From Ancylomarina sp. 16SWW S1-10-2 (GTDB lineage Bacteria > Bacteroidota > Bacteroidia > Bacteroidales > Marinifilaceae): DNA of 63,900 bases. The notes below the pieces were generated by a model. The model was not told the origin of the DNA. It saw nothing but the letters and a program-made list of their open reading frames with translations, and ran no database searches. This document shows, piece by piece, positions 8,362-16,944 of the stretch. Positions within the stretch are counted from its first letter, which is position 1; each line of letters begins with the position of its first letter. The stretch spans positions 1 to 63,900 of the forward strand of contig NZ_SADB01000023.1 of NCBI RefSeq assembly GCF_009669305.1, given 5' to 3'. The translations under genes were made by a program, and so were the position numbers.

Positions 8362-10488
8362 ATGTCTAAATTAACCACATTCATATTTCTCATTTTTTTC
8401 ACCTGTACAACTAACCTTAGTTTTTCAATAGAAAATAAAACTCAGGATTCTATATCTAATTACCTAAAAACCCAATTCTACAAATACCAAGAAACAGATA
8501 TTGATTCATGTAATTACTTTGCACAAAAACTCATAAATCACTATTATGAAAATTTGAACGATAGTCTTGCAATTACGACACAACAAAACTTAGGCTTTGC
8601 ATACCAATTACATTTTAAATTAGACTCATCATTAAAGCAATACGAAGATGCTTTACAACTTGCTAGTGCAGCAAATAACCACTACTTAATAGTCCGATCA
8701 CATTTATTCATTGGGAATAATTACAATAATCGTTCTCAATTATTCAAAGCTGAAAAGCAATATAAAATTGCTTTAAACCTATCTAAGAATAATAACCTTA
8801 AAAGATATGAAGCTATTTCTTATATCGAGTTAGGACATATTTATTCTGACTTAGGAAACTACTCAAAGGCATTAGATGTGTATTTAAAAGCTAATAAACT
8901 TGTAGAAACTTTTAACATAAATGATCTGAAATTTAGTGCACTGATAAACATAGCTAACACATATAGCAATAAAAAACAATGGGATCTCTCTATATTAAAA
9001 TTAAATAATCTTCTGAAATCTACTAAAATCAATCAATCCCAAACTGCAATAATATATACTAATCTAGGCACAGCCTATGAAGAAAAAAAGGAATATCAAA
9101 AAGCGCTTGACTATCACCTTAAGGCTTTCAAAATTGATGAAAAAGCACAAATTCAAGGCAGTACAAATTTAGGTCAAGATTATCATAATCTAGGATCAGT
9201 TTACTATTACTTAAAAAACTACACCTTAGCAATAGAATATTTAGAGAAGTCTTTGGATTTTGCTAAAAAAACAAAATCAAGAATAGATTATATCTATAAT
9301 TATGAGATTTTAGCCAAGGTTTATACAAAATTGAAACAATTCGATAAAGCAAATACCTATCTTTCCGATGCAATGTCTCTTGCTAAAGAGGTTAAGATGA
9401 AAGATAAAGAACTCAATCTAACCAAATTTAAAACGGAATATTATTTTGCGACAGGAAATTTGGGCCTTGCAGAAAAAACTTTCTTCGAATATGACTCTCT
9501 GCGAAACCTATATATAAAGAATGAAAAATCAGAGACTTTTATCCAAATGCAGACGCTTTACGAGACTGATAAAAAAGAAAAAGAAAACGAACTGCTAAAA
9601 GCACAGAATAAATTAACCCAAAACAATCTTAAAGAAGAGATACGAAGAAAAAATCAATTCATTATTAGCTTTGGAATTTCTATCGTTATACTCATAGTTA
9701 TCATATTCCTTTTACGAAAAATGTCAAAAGCTCACAAGGTTATTAAGAACTTTAACAATAAATTGGAAGAATCAAATGAAAAACTAAAACTTATTAATAA
9801 TACAAAAGACAAATTCTCCTCAATTATTGCTCACGATTTACGATCGCCTTTAGGTGCAATTCTCAGTTTTTCAAATTTAATTGACGATGAGTGCAATTCT
9901 TCAAAGGAGATTGAGACAGTAGCAGAATACAATACATACTTAAATCAGTCTGCAAGAAATTTAAATTCTCTTCTCGATAATCTCCTACAATGGTCTAAAT
10001 CTCAACTAGGTAATATTAAGCATTATGCCACAAATTTTAACTTATCAATGGTTATCGAAGATAATATTGAGATTCAAAAATTAAAAGCAAAAGAAAAATC
10101 TATAGATATTAGGTCGCAAGTTGAAGAAAATACGCACGTGTATGCAGATATAAACATGGTTAATACAATAATTCGCAACCTCTTAAATAATGCGATAAAA
10201 TTTTCTTATCCAAAATCAGAAATTACACTTTTTGCAAAAACTGACGGGAATATGCTTCACTTATCGGTCCAAGATAAAGGCATAGGCCTAAGCCAAGACA
10301 AGCAAGAGAAGCTGTTTAAAATTGGCAATAACTTATCAACTCCTGGTACTAATAACGAAATAGGAACAGGTTTGGGATTAATTCTTTGCAAAGAATTTGC
10401 TGAAACCAATGGCGGCAAAATATGGATAACAAGTGAAGAAAGTAAGGGGTCTACTTTCACATTTACAATTCCATTAAAAAAGGCTTAA
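8362..10488 (+). CDS. TPR sensor histidine kinase, copy 1
   Basis: A 708-residue membrane kinase. A signal peptide (first 23 residues or so) is followed by about 370 residues of tetratricopeptide repeats outside the inner membrane, a short coiled coil with LKAQNKLTQNNLKEE, one membrane helix near residues 433-452, and a cytoplasmic HisKA-HATPase module. The phosphoacceptor is H491 in IIAHDLRSPLGA; the ATP-binding N box (NTIIRNLLNNAIKFSYP), the DKGIGL box and GTGLGL are all present, so the kinase looks active. No response regulator gene lies nearby, which is common for this family. The ligand or partner sensed by the TPR part is unknown. It is the tandem paralogue of the next gene. Confidence 0.92.
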   Translation: MSKLTTFIFLIFFTCTTNLSFSIENKTQDSISNYLKTQFYKYQETDIDSCNYFAQKLINHYYENLNDSLAITTQQNLGFAYQLHFKLDSSLKQYEDALQLASAANNHYLIVRSHLFIGNNYNNRSQLFKAEKQYKIALNLSKNNNLKRYEAISYIELGHIYSDLGNYSKALDVYLKANKLVETFNINDLKFSALINIANTYSNKKQWDLSILKLNNLLKSTKINQSQTAIIYTNLGTAYEEKKEYQKALDYHLKAFKIDEKAQIQGSTNLGQDYHNLGSVYYYLKNYTLAIEYLEKSLDFAKKTKSRIDYIYNYEILAKVYTKLKQFDKANTYLSDAMSLAKEVKMKDKELNLTKFKTEYYFATGNLGLAEKTFFEYDSLRNLYIKNEKSETFIQMQTLYETDKKEKENELLKAQNKLTQNNLKEEIRRKNQFIISFGISIVILIVIIFLLRKMSKAHKVIKNFNNKLEESNEKLKLINNTKDKFSSIIAHDLRSPLGAILSFSNLIDDECNSSKEIETVAEYNTYLNQSARNLNSLLDNLLQWSKSQLGNIKHYATNFNLSMVIEDNIEIQKLKAKEKSIDIRSQVEENTHVYADINMVNTIIRNLLNNAIKFSYPKSEITLFAKTDGNMLHLSVQDKGIGLSQDKQEKLFKIGNNLSTPGTNNEIGTGLGLILCKEFAETNGGKIWITSEESKGSTFTFTIPLKKA

Positions 10489-10860
10489 TTCAACGGATTT
10501 TACATAATAATCTCTATAATTAACAGATTTAATTGGCTTTTTGATAATACAAATAATATGACTTCTGGAATGCCATTAATATTTTATCCCTAGCTATATC
10601 TTAAACTTTAGTTTTACTTCCAACTTGTTTTAATCAATAGCGAGTTAAAATCAAATAAAGATACATGTAAAACAATAATCTATTTATCTTCTTCATAACA
10701 AACAGCTTAATTCCTTTCATTATCAGTCTATTTAGAATTATTCCTATCAATCATATAATATATTTTACATATAAATCATTACCTTTGTTCGGCGTAAAAA
10801 ATTATGCTAACCTCTTATTATGCATGATTATACCTATTAACCCTATTACAAGCCCCATAT
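10489..10860 (+). promoter_or_regulatory. Spacer and promoter between the two kinases
   Basis: TACCTTTG at 10780-10787 matches TANNTTTG, 73-74 bases before the second ATG, the same distance as in copy 1. Bases 10799-10860 repeat the copy 1 leader with few changes. The rest (10489-10740) shows no gene or repeat, and I see no strong terminator after copy 1. Confidence 0.6.
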
Positions 10861-13005
10861 ATGCCTAAGTTAACCACAATCTTATTCCTCATTTTTTTAA
10901 CCTGTTCAACCAACTTCGTTTTTTCAACAGAAAATAAAAACCAAGATTCCATATCTGATCATTTACAATATCAATTTAAAAAATACAGAGAGACAAATAT
11001 TGACTTAAGTATTGTATATGCTAATAGACTCATAAAACACACACAAGAGATTTCAAACGACAGTCTGTTAATAAGAACCCAACAAGATATGGGAAATCTC
11101 TACAGAACAAAAAAACAATTAGATTCTGCACTATATTACTACAATACTTCCCTTAAAATTGCAAAAAAAATAGATAATTCTTATTTCATTAGTAGAGCTC
11201 ATATATTATGTGGAATTTGCTTTTCAAGACAATCAGAATTTGAAAAAGCCATACATTCTTATCGAATAGCTACAAAAATAACTCAACAACCTGATAAATA
11301 CACTCATAAATTATTCCTATTCAATAAAGTATTTGCTTTCAACCAACTTGGCACAATTTATATGGAACGTGGCGATTTAAAAAAAGCACTTCAAGCTTTC
11401 TTAAATGCCAATACTATCATTGAAGAAAACAATATTGAAGACCAAAGAATAAACAGTCTTATTAATATTGCAAATTTATACAGTACTGATAAACAATGGG
11501 GAAAGGCACTTACGAAACAAAATGAGATACTAAAATTAGCAAAAAAAGATAACGACATTTACTCACAAGCAATAGCTAATAATAATATTGGAACAATTTA
11601 CGAAGATCTAAAAGAATACAATAAAGCACTTACCTATTACCTTAAATCTTTAGAACTACGTAAATCTGGAAATATAACACAGGGGCTTTCATCTAATTAT
11701 CACAACCTAGGCTCTATAAACTATAGACTAGGCAAATATAAACAAGCAATTGATTTCTTAAATAAATCTATAACCATCTCAAAAGAAGATAACTCTAAAA
11801 TTGACTATGTTTATAATTATGAATGCCTGGCGAATATATATATAAAGACAAAAGAATATACTAAAGCTGGACTTTTCCTTTCAAAAGCTAAAGCCTTAGC
11901 CGAAGATCAAAACTTAAGTAATAAGAAGCTTGATTTAGCAAAACTACAAACGGCATATTATTTTGCAACAGGAAATTTGGGGCTTGCTGAAAAAGCTTTC
12001 TTCGAATATGACTCTCTAAAAGACTTATCTATTAAAAATGAAAAATCAGAGACATTTATCCAAATGCAGACGCTTTACGAGACTGATAAAAAAGAAAAAG
12101 AAAACGATCTGCTAAAAGCACAAAATGAATTATCCCAGAATAATCTTAAAGAAGAGATTCAAAGGAAAAATCAATTCATTATCAGCTTTGGCATTTCTAT
12201 TGTTATACTCATAATTATCATTTTCCTTTTGCGAAGAATGTTTGGAGCTAACAAAATAATTAAAGATTTTAACATTAAACTGGAGAAATCAAATGAAAAA
12301 CTAAAACTTATTAATAACACCAAAGACAAATTTTCCTCGATTATTGCACATGATTTACGATCACCTTTGGGCGCAATTCTCAGTTTTTCAAATTTAATTG
12401 ATGATGAATGTAATTCATCAAAAGAGATTGAAACAGTAGCAGAATACAACACCTATTTAAATCAGTCTGCAAGAAATTTAAATTCTCTTCTCGAGAATCT
12501 CTTACAATGGTCTAAATCTCAACTAGGTAATATTAAACATTACGCCACCGATTTTAATTTATCATTGGTTATCGAGGAGAATATCGAAATTCAAAAATTA
12601 AAAGCAAAAGAAAAATCGATAGAGATCAAATCGCAAATTGAAGAAAACACACATGTGTATGCAGATATTAATATGGTTAATACAATAATTCGAAATCTCT
12701 TAAGTAATGCCATAAAATTTTCTTATCCAAAAACAGAAATAATCATATTAACAAAAGTAGAGGATAAAATGCTCCACTTGTCAGTTCAAGATAGAGGAAT
12801 AGGAATAAACCAAGACAAGCAAGAAAAACTATTTAAAATTGGCAGTAATTTATCAACTCTTGGTACTAATAACGAAACAGGAACAGGTTTGGGATTAATT
12901 CTTTGTAAAGAATTTGCTGAAACCAATGGAGGCAAAATATGGATAACAAGTGAAGAAAGTAAGGGGTCTACTTTCACATTTACAATTCCATTAAAAGAAG
13001 CATAA
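10861..13005 (+). CDS. TPR sensor histidine kinase, copy 2
   Basis: A 714-residue protein with the same plan as the preceding gene: signal peptide, TPR region, coiled coil, membrane helix near residues 439-458, HisKA with H497 in IIAHDLRSPLGA, and HATPase with NTIIRNLLSNAIKF, DRGIGI and GTGLGL. From about residue 365 to the end the two proteins are nearly identical, with blocks such as QMQTLYETDKKEKEN kept exactly, while the TPR part (residues 30-360) differs much more. This suggests a tandem duplication in which the sensor part diverged while the output stayed the same, perhaps aided by gene conversion. Both may feed the same unknown response regulator. Confidence 0.92.
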   Translation: MPKLTTILFLIFLTCSTNFVFSTENKNQDSISDHLQYQFKKYRETNIDLSIVYANRLIKHTQEISNDSLLIRTQQDMGNLYRTKKQLDSALYYYNTSLKIAKKIDNSYFISRAHILCGICFSRQSEFEKAIHSYRIATKITQQPDKYTHKLFLFNKVFAFNQLGTIYMERGDLKKALQAFLNANTIIEENNIEDQRINSLINIANLYSTDKQWGKALTKQNEILKLAKKDNDIYSQAIANNNIGTIYEDLKEYNKALTYYLKSLELRKSGNITQGLSSNYHNLGSINYRLGKYKQAIDFLNKSITISKEDNSKIDYVYNYECLANIYIKTKEYTKAGLFLSKAKALAEDQNLSNKKLDLAKLQTAYYFATGNLGLAEKAFFEYDSLKDLSIKNEKSETFIQMQTLYETDKKEKENDLLKAQNELSQNNLKEEIQRKNQFIISFGISIVILIIIIFLLRRMFGANKIIKDFNIKLEKSNEKLKLINNTKDKFSSIIAHDLRSPLGAILSFSNLIDDECNSSKEIETVAEYNTYLNQSARNLNSLLENLLQWSKSQLGNIKHYATDFNLSLVIEENIEIQKLKAKEKSIEIKSQIEENTHVYADINMVNTIIRNLLSNAIKFSYPKTEIIILTKVEDKMLHLSVQDRGIGINQDKQEKLFKIGSNLSTLGTNNETGTGLGLILCKEFAETNGGKIWITSEESKGSTFTFTIPLKEA

Positions 13006-13399
13006 TTCTTTAAATCATAGAAGGTCGAGTATACGAAAGACATCACCATATAATATAGATCTACTGCAGTAATGTAAGAAATTATATAAGCATTTGCAGC
13101 TTGTACGGAGTCTCACCCTAACTACAAATACTTATATACTCATCATTAACTTTTTATCTTTCAATCTAAAAACAAGAGTCATTTAATAACAAAATTGGGA
13201 TTTCATTTTCCGATATCACTTAAATGTTATCGTATTTTAGTAAAATAGGATTTTAACTAATGCCATTAAACTAATTCTAGTCAAAATAGAAAATACCTAT
13301 ATGTTGGTATTTTTCTCTAAACAGCAATGAATCCGCTCGTATACACTGCTAATCTCCTCCATATTTTATACTTTCGTCATCACAACTAATAAATAAAAC
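13006..13399. other. Intergenic stretch before the Cu/Zn permease
   Basis: Nearly 400 bases without a convincing open frame. TACTTTCG near 13369-13376 is a weak -7 candidate for the permease gene. No terminator hairpin was found after the second kinase. Confidence 0.4.
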
Positions 13400-14740
13400 A
13401 TGGACTTTACTCTATATATTAAACAATTCATCGTCGATTTCATTCAGATATTAAATGAAATGTCGCCTTACTTATTATTAGGTTTCTTATTTGCAGGAAT
13501 TCTAAAGGTTGCTATTCCACAAAAGTTCATAGATAAGTATATGGGACAAAAGAATAGTAGATCGGTACTTAATGCTGCACTTCTTGGAATCCCAATGCCT
13601 TTATGCTCTTGTGGTGTTATTCCAACCGGCATATCGTTCTATAAAAGTGGTGCGAGTAAAGGTTCAACTGTTTCCTTTCTTATATCAACCCCTCAAACTG
13701 GAGTTGACTCTATTCTAGTAACCTATTCGCTACTCGGGCTTCCATTTGCCATTATACGTCCAATTATTGCATTAGTAACTGGTTATGTTGGTGGTATGTT
13801 AGCGAATAGCTTCGATAAAAAAGAAGAGAAAATTGAAGAGAAAATTTTATCAGAGGTTAAAAACTGTGATACCAATTCGAAAGAAGGTTGTGGATGTGGC
13901 GATTCTTGCGGTACTCAAGTAGACGAAAAACATTCGAAACTATACACCATGTTTAAATATGCCTTTGTAGACTTTCTACAGGACATCTCGAAATGGTTAG
14001 TTATTGGTTTACTGTTAGCCGCTGTTATCTCAGTTGCCCTTCCCGATGATTTCTTTGCAAGTTATATAGGTAACGATTTTGTTGGTATGTTAATCATTCT
14101 AGTCGCATCGGTTCCTCTTTATATCTGTGCAACCTCATCGGTTCCTGTTGCAGCAATCCTTCTTATGAAAGGTGTTTCCCCAGGTGCAGCTTTAGTTTTT
14201 CTGATGGCCGGGCCTGCGACGAATGCAGCAACCATTACGGTTCTAAACAAAGTATTGGGAAAGAAAACAAGCTTTGCCTATCTGATATCAATTATTATGG
14301 GAGCCCTTGTTTTTGGCTTACTAATCGACCATACTTTACCTAGAGAATGGTTTACACTTAAAGGTTTACATGCCACAATGGGAGCTCACGATGGGCATTT
14401 TTCATTACCTCTTTGGTTACAATGGGGAAGCAGTATTTCATTGACTCTATTAATCATTAATGGCTACATTCAAAAGACAATACTTAAACGTAAAATAACC
14501 GACGATACAACTCTTGTAGATAAAACAGACAAACATTTAATTTCGGTATTAGGTATGAGTTGTAATCATTGTAAAAACTCTGTAGAAAAGCATATTGGCG
14601 CTCTTAAAAACATTAATTCAGCAAAAGTTAACTTGGAACAAAAACAACTTCGTATATCAGGAAATAAAATCGAACTCGAGATCATACAAAAAGAACTCGA
14701 AAGTTTAGGTTTTGAATATGGAGGAGAAATTGATAGCTAA
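13400..14740 (+). CDS. SO_0444-type Cu/Zn efflux permease with C-terminal HMA domain
   Basis: A 446-residue inner-membrane permease of the DUF318/ArsP-like superfamily. The N-terminal half has the signature IPMPLCSCGVIPTG (C69, C71), and the second half repeats the fold with SVPLYICATSSVPVA. Between the halves is a cytoplasmic linker rich in Cys and His (KEGCGCGDSCGTQ). The last 65 residues form a heavy-metal-associated domain with the C388-x-x-C391 pair in GMSCNHCKNS. In the named family, export of Cu/Zn has been proposed. The two extra metal sites fit cargo capture or sensing. The gene is monocistronic, with a perfect terminator. Confidence 0.88.
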   Translation: MDFTLYIKQFIVDFIQILNEMSPYLLLGFLFAGILKVAIPQKFIDKYMGQKNSRSVLNAALLGIPMPLCSCGVIPTGISFYKSGASKGSTVSFLISTPQTGVDSILVTYSLLGLPFAIIRPIIALVTGYVGGMLANSFDKKEEKIEEKILSEVKNCDTNSKEGCGCGDSCGTQVDEKHSKLYTMFKYAFVDFLQDISKWLVIGLLLAAVISVALPDDFFASYIGNDFVGMLIILVASVPLYICATSSVPVAAILLMKGVSPGAALVFLMAGPATNAATITVLNKVLGKKTSFAYLISIIMGALVFGLLIDHTLPREWFTLKGLHATMGAHDGHFSLPLWLQWGSSISLTLLIINGYIQKTILKRKITDDTTLVDKTDKHLISVLGMSCNHCKNSVEKHIGALKNINSAKVNLEQKQLRISGNKIELEIIQKELESLGFEYGGEIDS

Positions 14741-14763
14741 TAAAAGCAAACATATAAATACTA

Positions 14764-14795
14764 GAAAAGACAGCTAAACAGCTGTCTTTTTTTAA
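14764..14795 (+). terminator. Terminator of the Cu/Zn permease gene
   Basis: AAAGACAGCT pairs with AGCTGTCTTT around AAAC, then a run of T residues. Confidence 0.9.
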
Positions 14796-14823
14796 TTTTA
14801 ACCAACACATGGGAAAGTAAATA

Positions 14824-15028
14824 TTACTTCTTCCATCCTCCTCCAAATGCTTTATATAGTTCAACAACTGAGTTCAATTGCTTGAATTTTGAGTCTATCA
14901 TATTAAGTTCTGAAGAAAGTGCATTACTTCTCGCTGTTAATACTTCCAAATAGGTTGTATTAGCGTAGCCATTGTTAAGTAACTCTTCTAAATAACTAAC
15001 CGCATCGTTTAAGACTTGTAGTTCTAGA
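14824..15028 (-). pseudogene. Duplicated 3' fragment of the RND outer-membrane factor gene
   Basis: These 205 bases match the 3' end of the efflux gene at 16945-18354 almost base for base. The translation gives the last 66 or so residues, from LELQVLNDAVSYLEELL to LYKAFGGGWKK and a stop, with only a few substitutions. There is no start codon or upstream part. Similarity stops sharply at about 15028, three bases before the stop of the neighbouring 200-residue gene, and at the stop codon on the other side. It cannot make a working outer-membrane factor. See the findings for how it may have arisen. Confidence 0.92.
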
Positions 15029-15030
15029 AA

Positions 15031-15633
15031 TTAAAAATAGAGCGTAACACCTAGTGACAAGTTCCAAATTTCACTATACTTAACGTAATCTGTTCGAATA
15101 GCCTCAAGCAAATAATTATCCATTGTAGCTAATTCTGAATAAAAATCAATGCCTTTAATTAGCTTAAAGGGTAAAGGATGATATACCATTACACCTACAA
15201 AGGGAGCAAAATGGACCTTATTTTGAAAATAATAATCATCTGGAAAATAATCTGGCAACTTATTAAAAACATTATGAGTAGAGCCAATATTAATACTTAA
15301 TCCAACGATAGGACTGAAAACAAAATCTTTATAATGAAATTTCGTTAATAAAAATGTATTCTTGAAAGCGATACTTTTTAAAAGTCTTTCATGTTCAGGA
15401 TGTTTATCCATTCCATACATGATTGACAACTGATACCAATCGTCTACCAAGTAATAAGTTGCACCAATAGAGATAATACCTATATTACCAGCATATTGTA
15501 TCTTTGCTGCTCTTGGTTTATACCACTTCCTTAAACTATCTTGCGCTAAGTTATTTTTTTCTACAGCCAGTAATGTGCTAGAAAAAAGAATAAAGCTTAT
15601 AATCGTATATATAAATTTTCGGACCATTTCCAT
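15031..15633 (-). CDS. Secreted, barrel-like protein of unknown function
   Basis: A 200-residue protein with a signal peptide (MEMVRKFIYTIISFILFSSTLLA) and a mature part rich in aromatic residues in alternating patterns, ending in a phenylalanine (SLGVTLYF). This is the look of a small outer-membrane beta-barrel. I cannot assign a family. It lies 41 bases downstream of the metallophosphoesterase gene on the same strand, so the two are probably co-transcribed. Its stop codon abuts the duplicated efflux-gene fragment. Confidence 0.65.
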   Translation of the reverse strand: MEMVRKFIYTIISFILFSSTLLAVEKNNLAQDSLRKWYKPRAAKIQYAGNIGIISIGATYYLVDDWYQLSIMYGMDKHPEHERLLKSIAFKNTFLLTKFHYKDFVFSPIVGLSINIGSTHNVFNKLPDYFPDDYYFQNKVHFAPFVGVMVYHPLPFKLIKGIDFYSELATMDNYLLEAIRTDYVKYSEIWNLSLGVTLYF

Positions 15634-15674
15634 TTTTTTATTCTAATACTCAAGTTTAGTTATCAGATTGAATA

Positions 15675-16490
15675 TTAAAAATCTATTCTTTCAATATCAT
15701 AATTAGCTTCATCTATTGAGATAACTGCGTAATTTCTATCTGGCGTATCACCCACAATTAAATAATCAATTTGGCCATACTTTTTACCGTAATAATACGT
15801 ATGCGTATGTCCATGTATTGATAGTTTAATATCCTTATCTTCCATTATATTATTAAAAGCTAATTCATTACCATAATTCATTTGATCTCCCCATGGTGGT
15901 ATATGAGAAACAGGTATAACATGATTATAATCACCATCATTTATTAAATTCTCTTCAAACCAGTCAAAATCAGGATCGTTATTACCATTTTCCCAAATAA
16001 TATTATCGAACATCACAAATTTGCATCCTCTAAAAGTGAAAACATAACTAGTTGGTCCAAAGGATTTTTGATAAATACTTTCTCCACTAGAGAGATAATC
16101 ATGATTTCCTATAACAGTTAGAAATGGAACTTTTAACTTACTTATAATCTCGTTAAACCAGGTAAATTCTTTACTCAAAGCACTTAATGTTAAATCACCA
16201 CCATGAATAACAAAATCAATATCATCCCTAGAATTAATATCTTCTATTTGATCTTCAAAATCGTCATAAGAATTATGACTATCTGAAATAAAGGCAATTT
16301 TGAATGATGTTTTTCCATCTTCTAATTCCTTTAATTTAGCTAGGTTCTTTGCTGTTAAATCTTGATACTTCTTTTCAACAACAACGTCGTAAGGACTATA
16401 TTCAAAGGAAACATTACAAGCCGACAATAGCCCAGTCAAAGTTACGGCACTTAGAATACCAGTCTGTTTTAGAAAATCTCTTCTACGCAT
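15675..16490 (-). CDS. Metallophosphoesterase lipoprotein with Tat-like signal
   Basis: A 271-residue calcineurin-like phosphoesterase. All metal-binding motifs are seen in order: D70-x-H72 (ISDSHNS), GGDL at 97-100, GNHD at 128-131, H196 (PVSHIPPW) and H226-G-H228-T-H230. The N-terminus MRRRDFLKQ resembles a twin-arginine signal, and LLSAC with C25 is a lipobox, so the protein should be a lipid-anchored enzyme outside the cytoplasm. The substrate is not known. It is followed by the 200-residue barrel-like gene and may act with it at the cell surface. Confidence 0.88.
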   Translation of the reverse strand: MRRRDFLKQTGILSAVTLTGLLSACNVSFEYSPYDVVVEKKYQDLTAKNLAKLKELEDGKTSFKIAFISDSHNSYDDFEDQIEDINSRDDIDFVIHGGDLTLSALSKEFTWFNEIISKLKVPFLTVIGNHDYLSSGESIYQKSFGPTSYVFTFRGCKFVMFDNIIWENGNNDPDFDWFEENLINDGDYNHVIPVSHIPPWGDQMNYGNELAFNNIMEDKDIKLSIHGHTHTYYYGKKYGQIDYLIVGDTPDRNYAVISIDEANYDIERIDF

Positions 16491-16532
16491 TATTATTTTA
16501 AATTTAGCCAGAGTCTTTTTTGAATTAAAGGA

Positions 16533-16578
16533 TTAAACAGGAATAAATACTCGAAGGAGTATTCATTCCTGTTTAATA
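16533..16578. repeat. Long near-perfect hairpin upstream of the metallophosphoesterase gene
   Basis: Arms of 21 bases (16533-16553 and 16558-16578) pair with one mismatch around GAAG. The hairpin lies 43 bases before the metallophosphoesterase start. There is no U-run on either strand, so it is not a standard terminator. It could be a leader structure for the downstream gene or the scar of a mobile element. Confidence 0.7.
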
Positions 16579-16944
16579 TTCTTGAGAGGGCATAACTTTT
16601 TATAATCCTATTTTTGGGGAATTTTTAGCTTTAAATTTATCTAATTCATTAACCAGATATGATATGCATTAAAGTTTTGACACACAAAACCCTCACATAA
16701 TCACCTCACCCTCAGACACATTTAACAATCCATGTCTTATATTATTTGCTCTAACAAACTTCTGATAGATACATAAACTTCACTACAGAATAAAACATCT
16801 TTTATTCAAGCTTAGAAACTGATTACTGCTTAAGAATAATAAATATTCAATAACATCCTATAATATACGGAACCAAAGAAGCCATATTAACCTTTAACAA
16901 TAAAACAGTCTTTCATATCTAAGCTCAATTTGAAGAAGTAGATC
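16579..16944. other. Intergenic stretch between the efflux operon and the metallophosphoesterase
   Basis: About 365 bases with no gene and no clear terminator for the efflux operon. No similarity was noticed to the sequence around 14800, so the duplication here is limited to the gene tail. Confidence 0.4.

Noticed and set aside
14682-14867. A 61-codon minus-strand frame overlapping the end of the Cu/Zn permease gene
   Set aside because: It reads a wrong frame across the terminator and the duplicated efflux tail and has no protein-like pattern.
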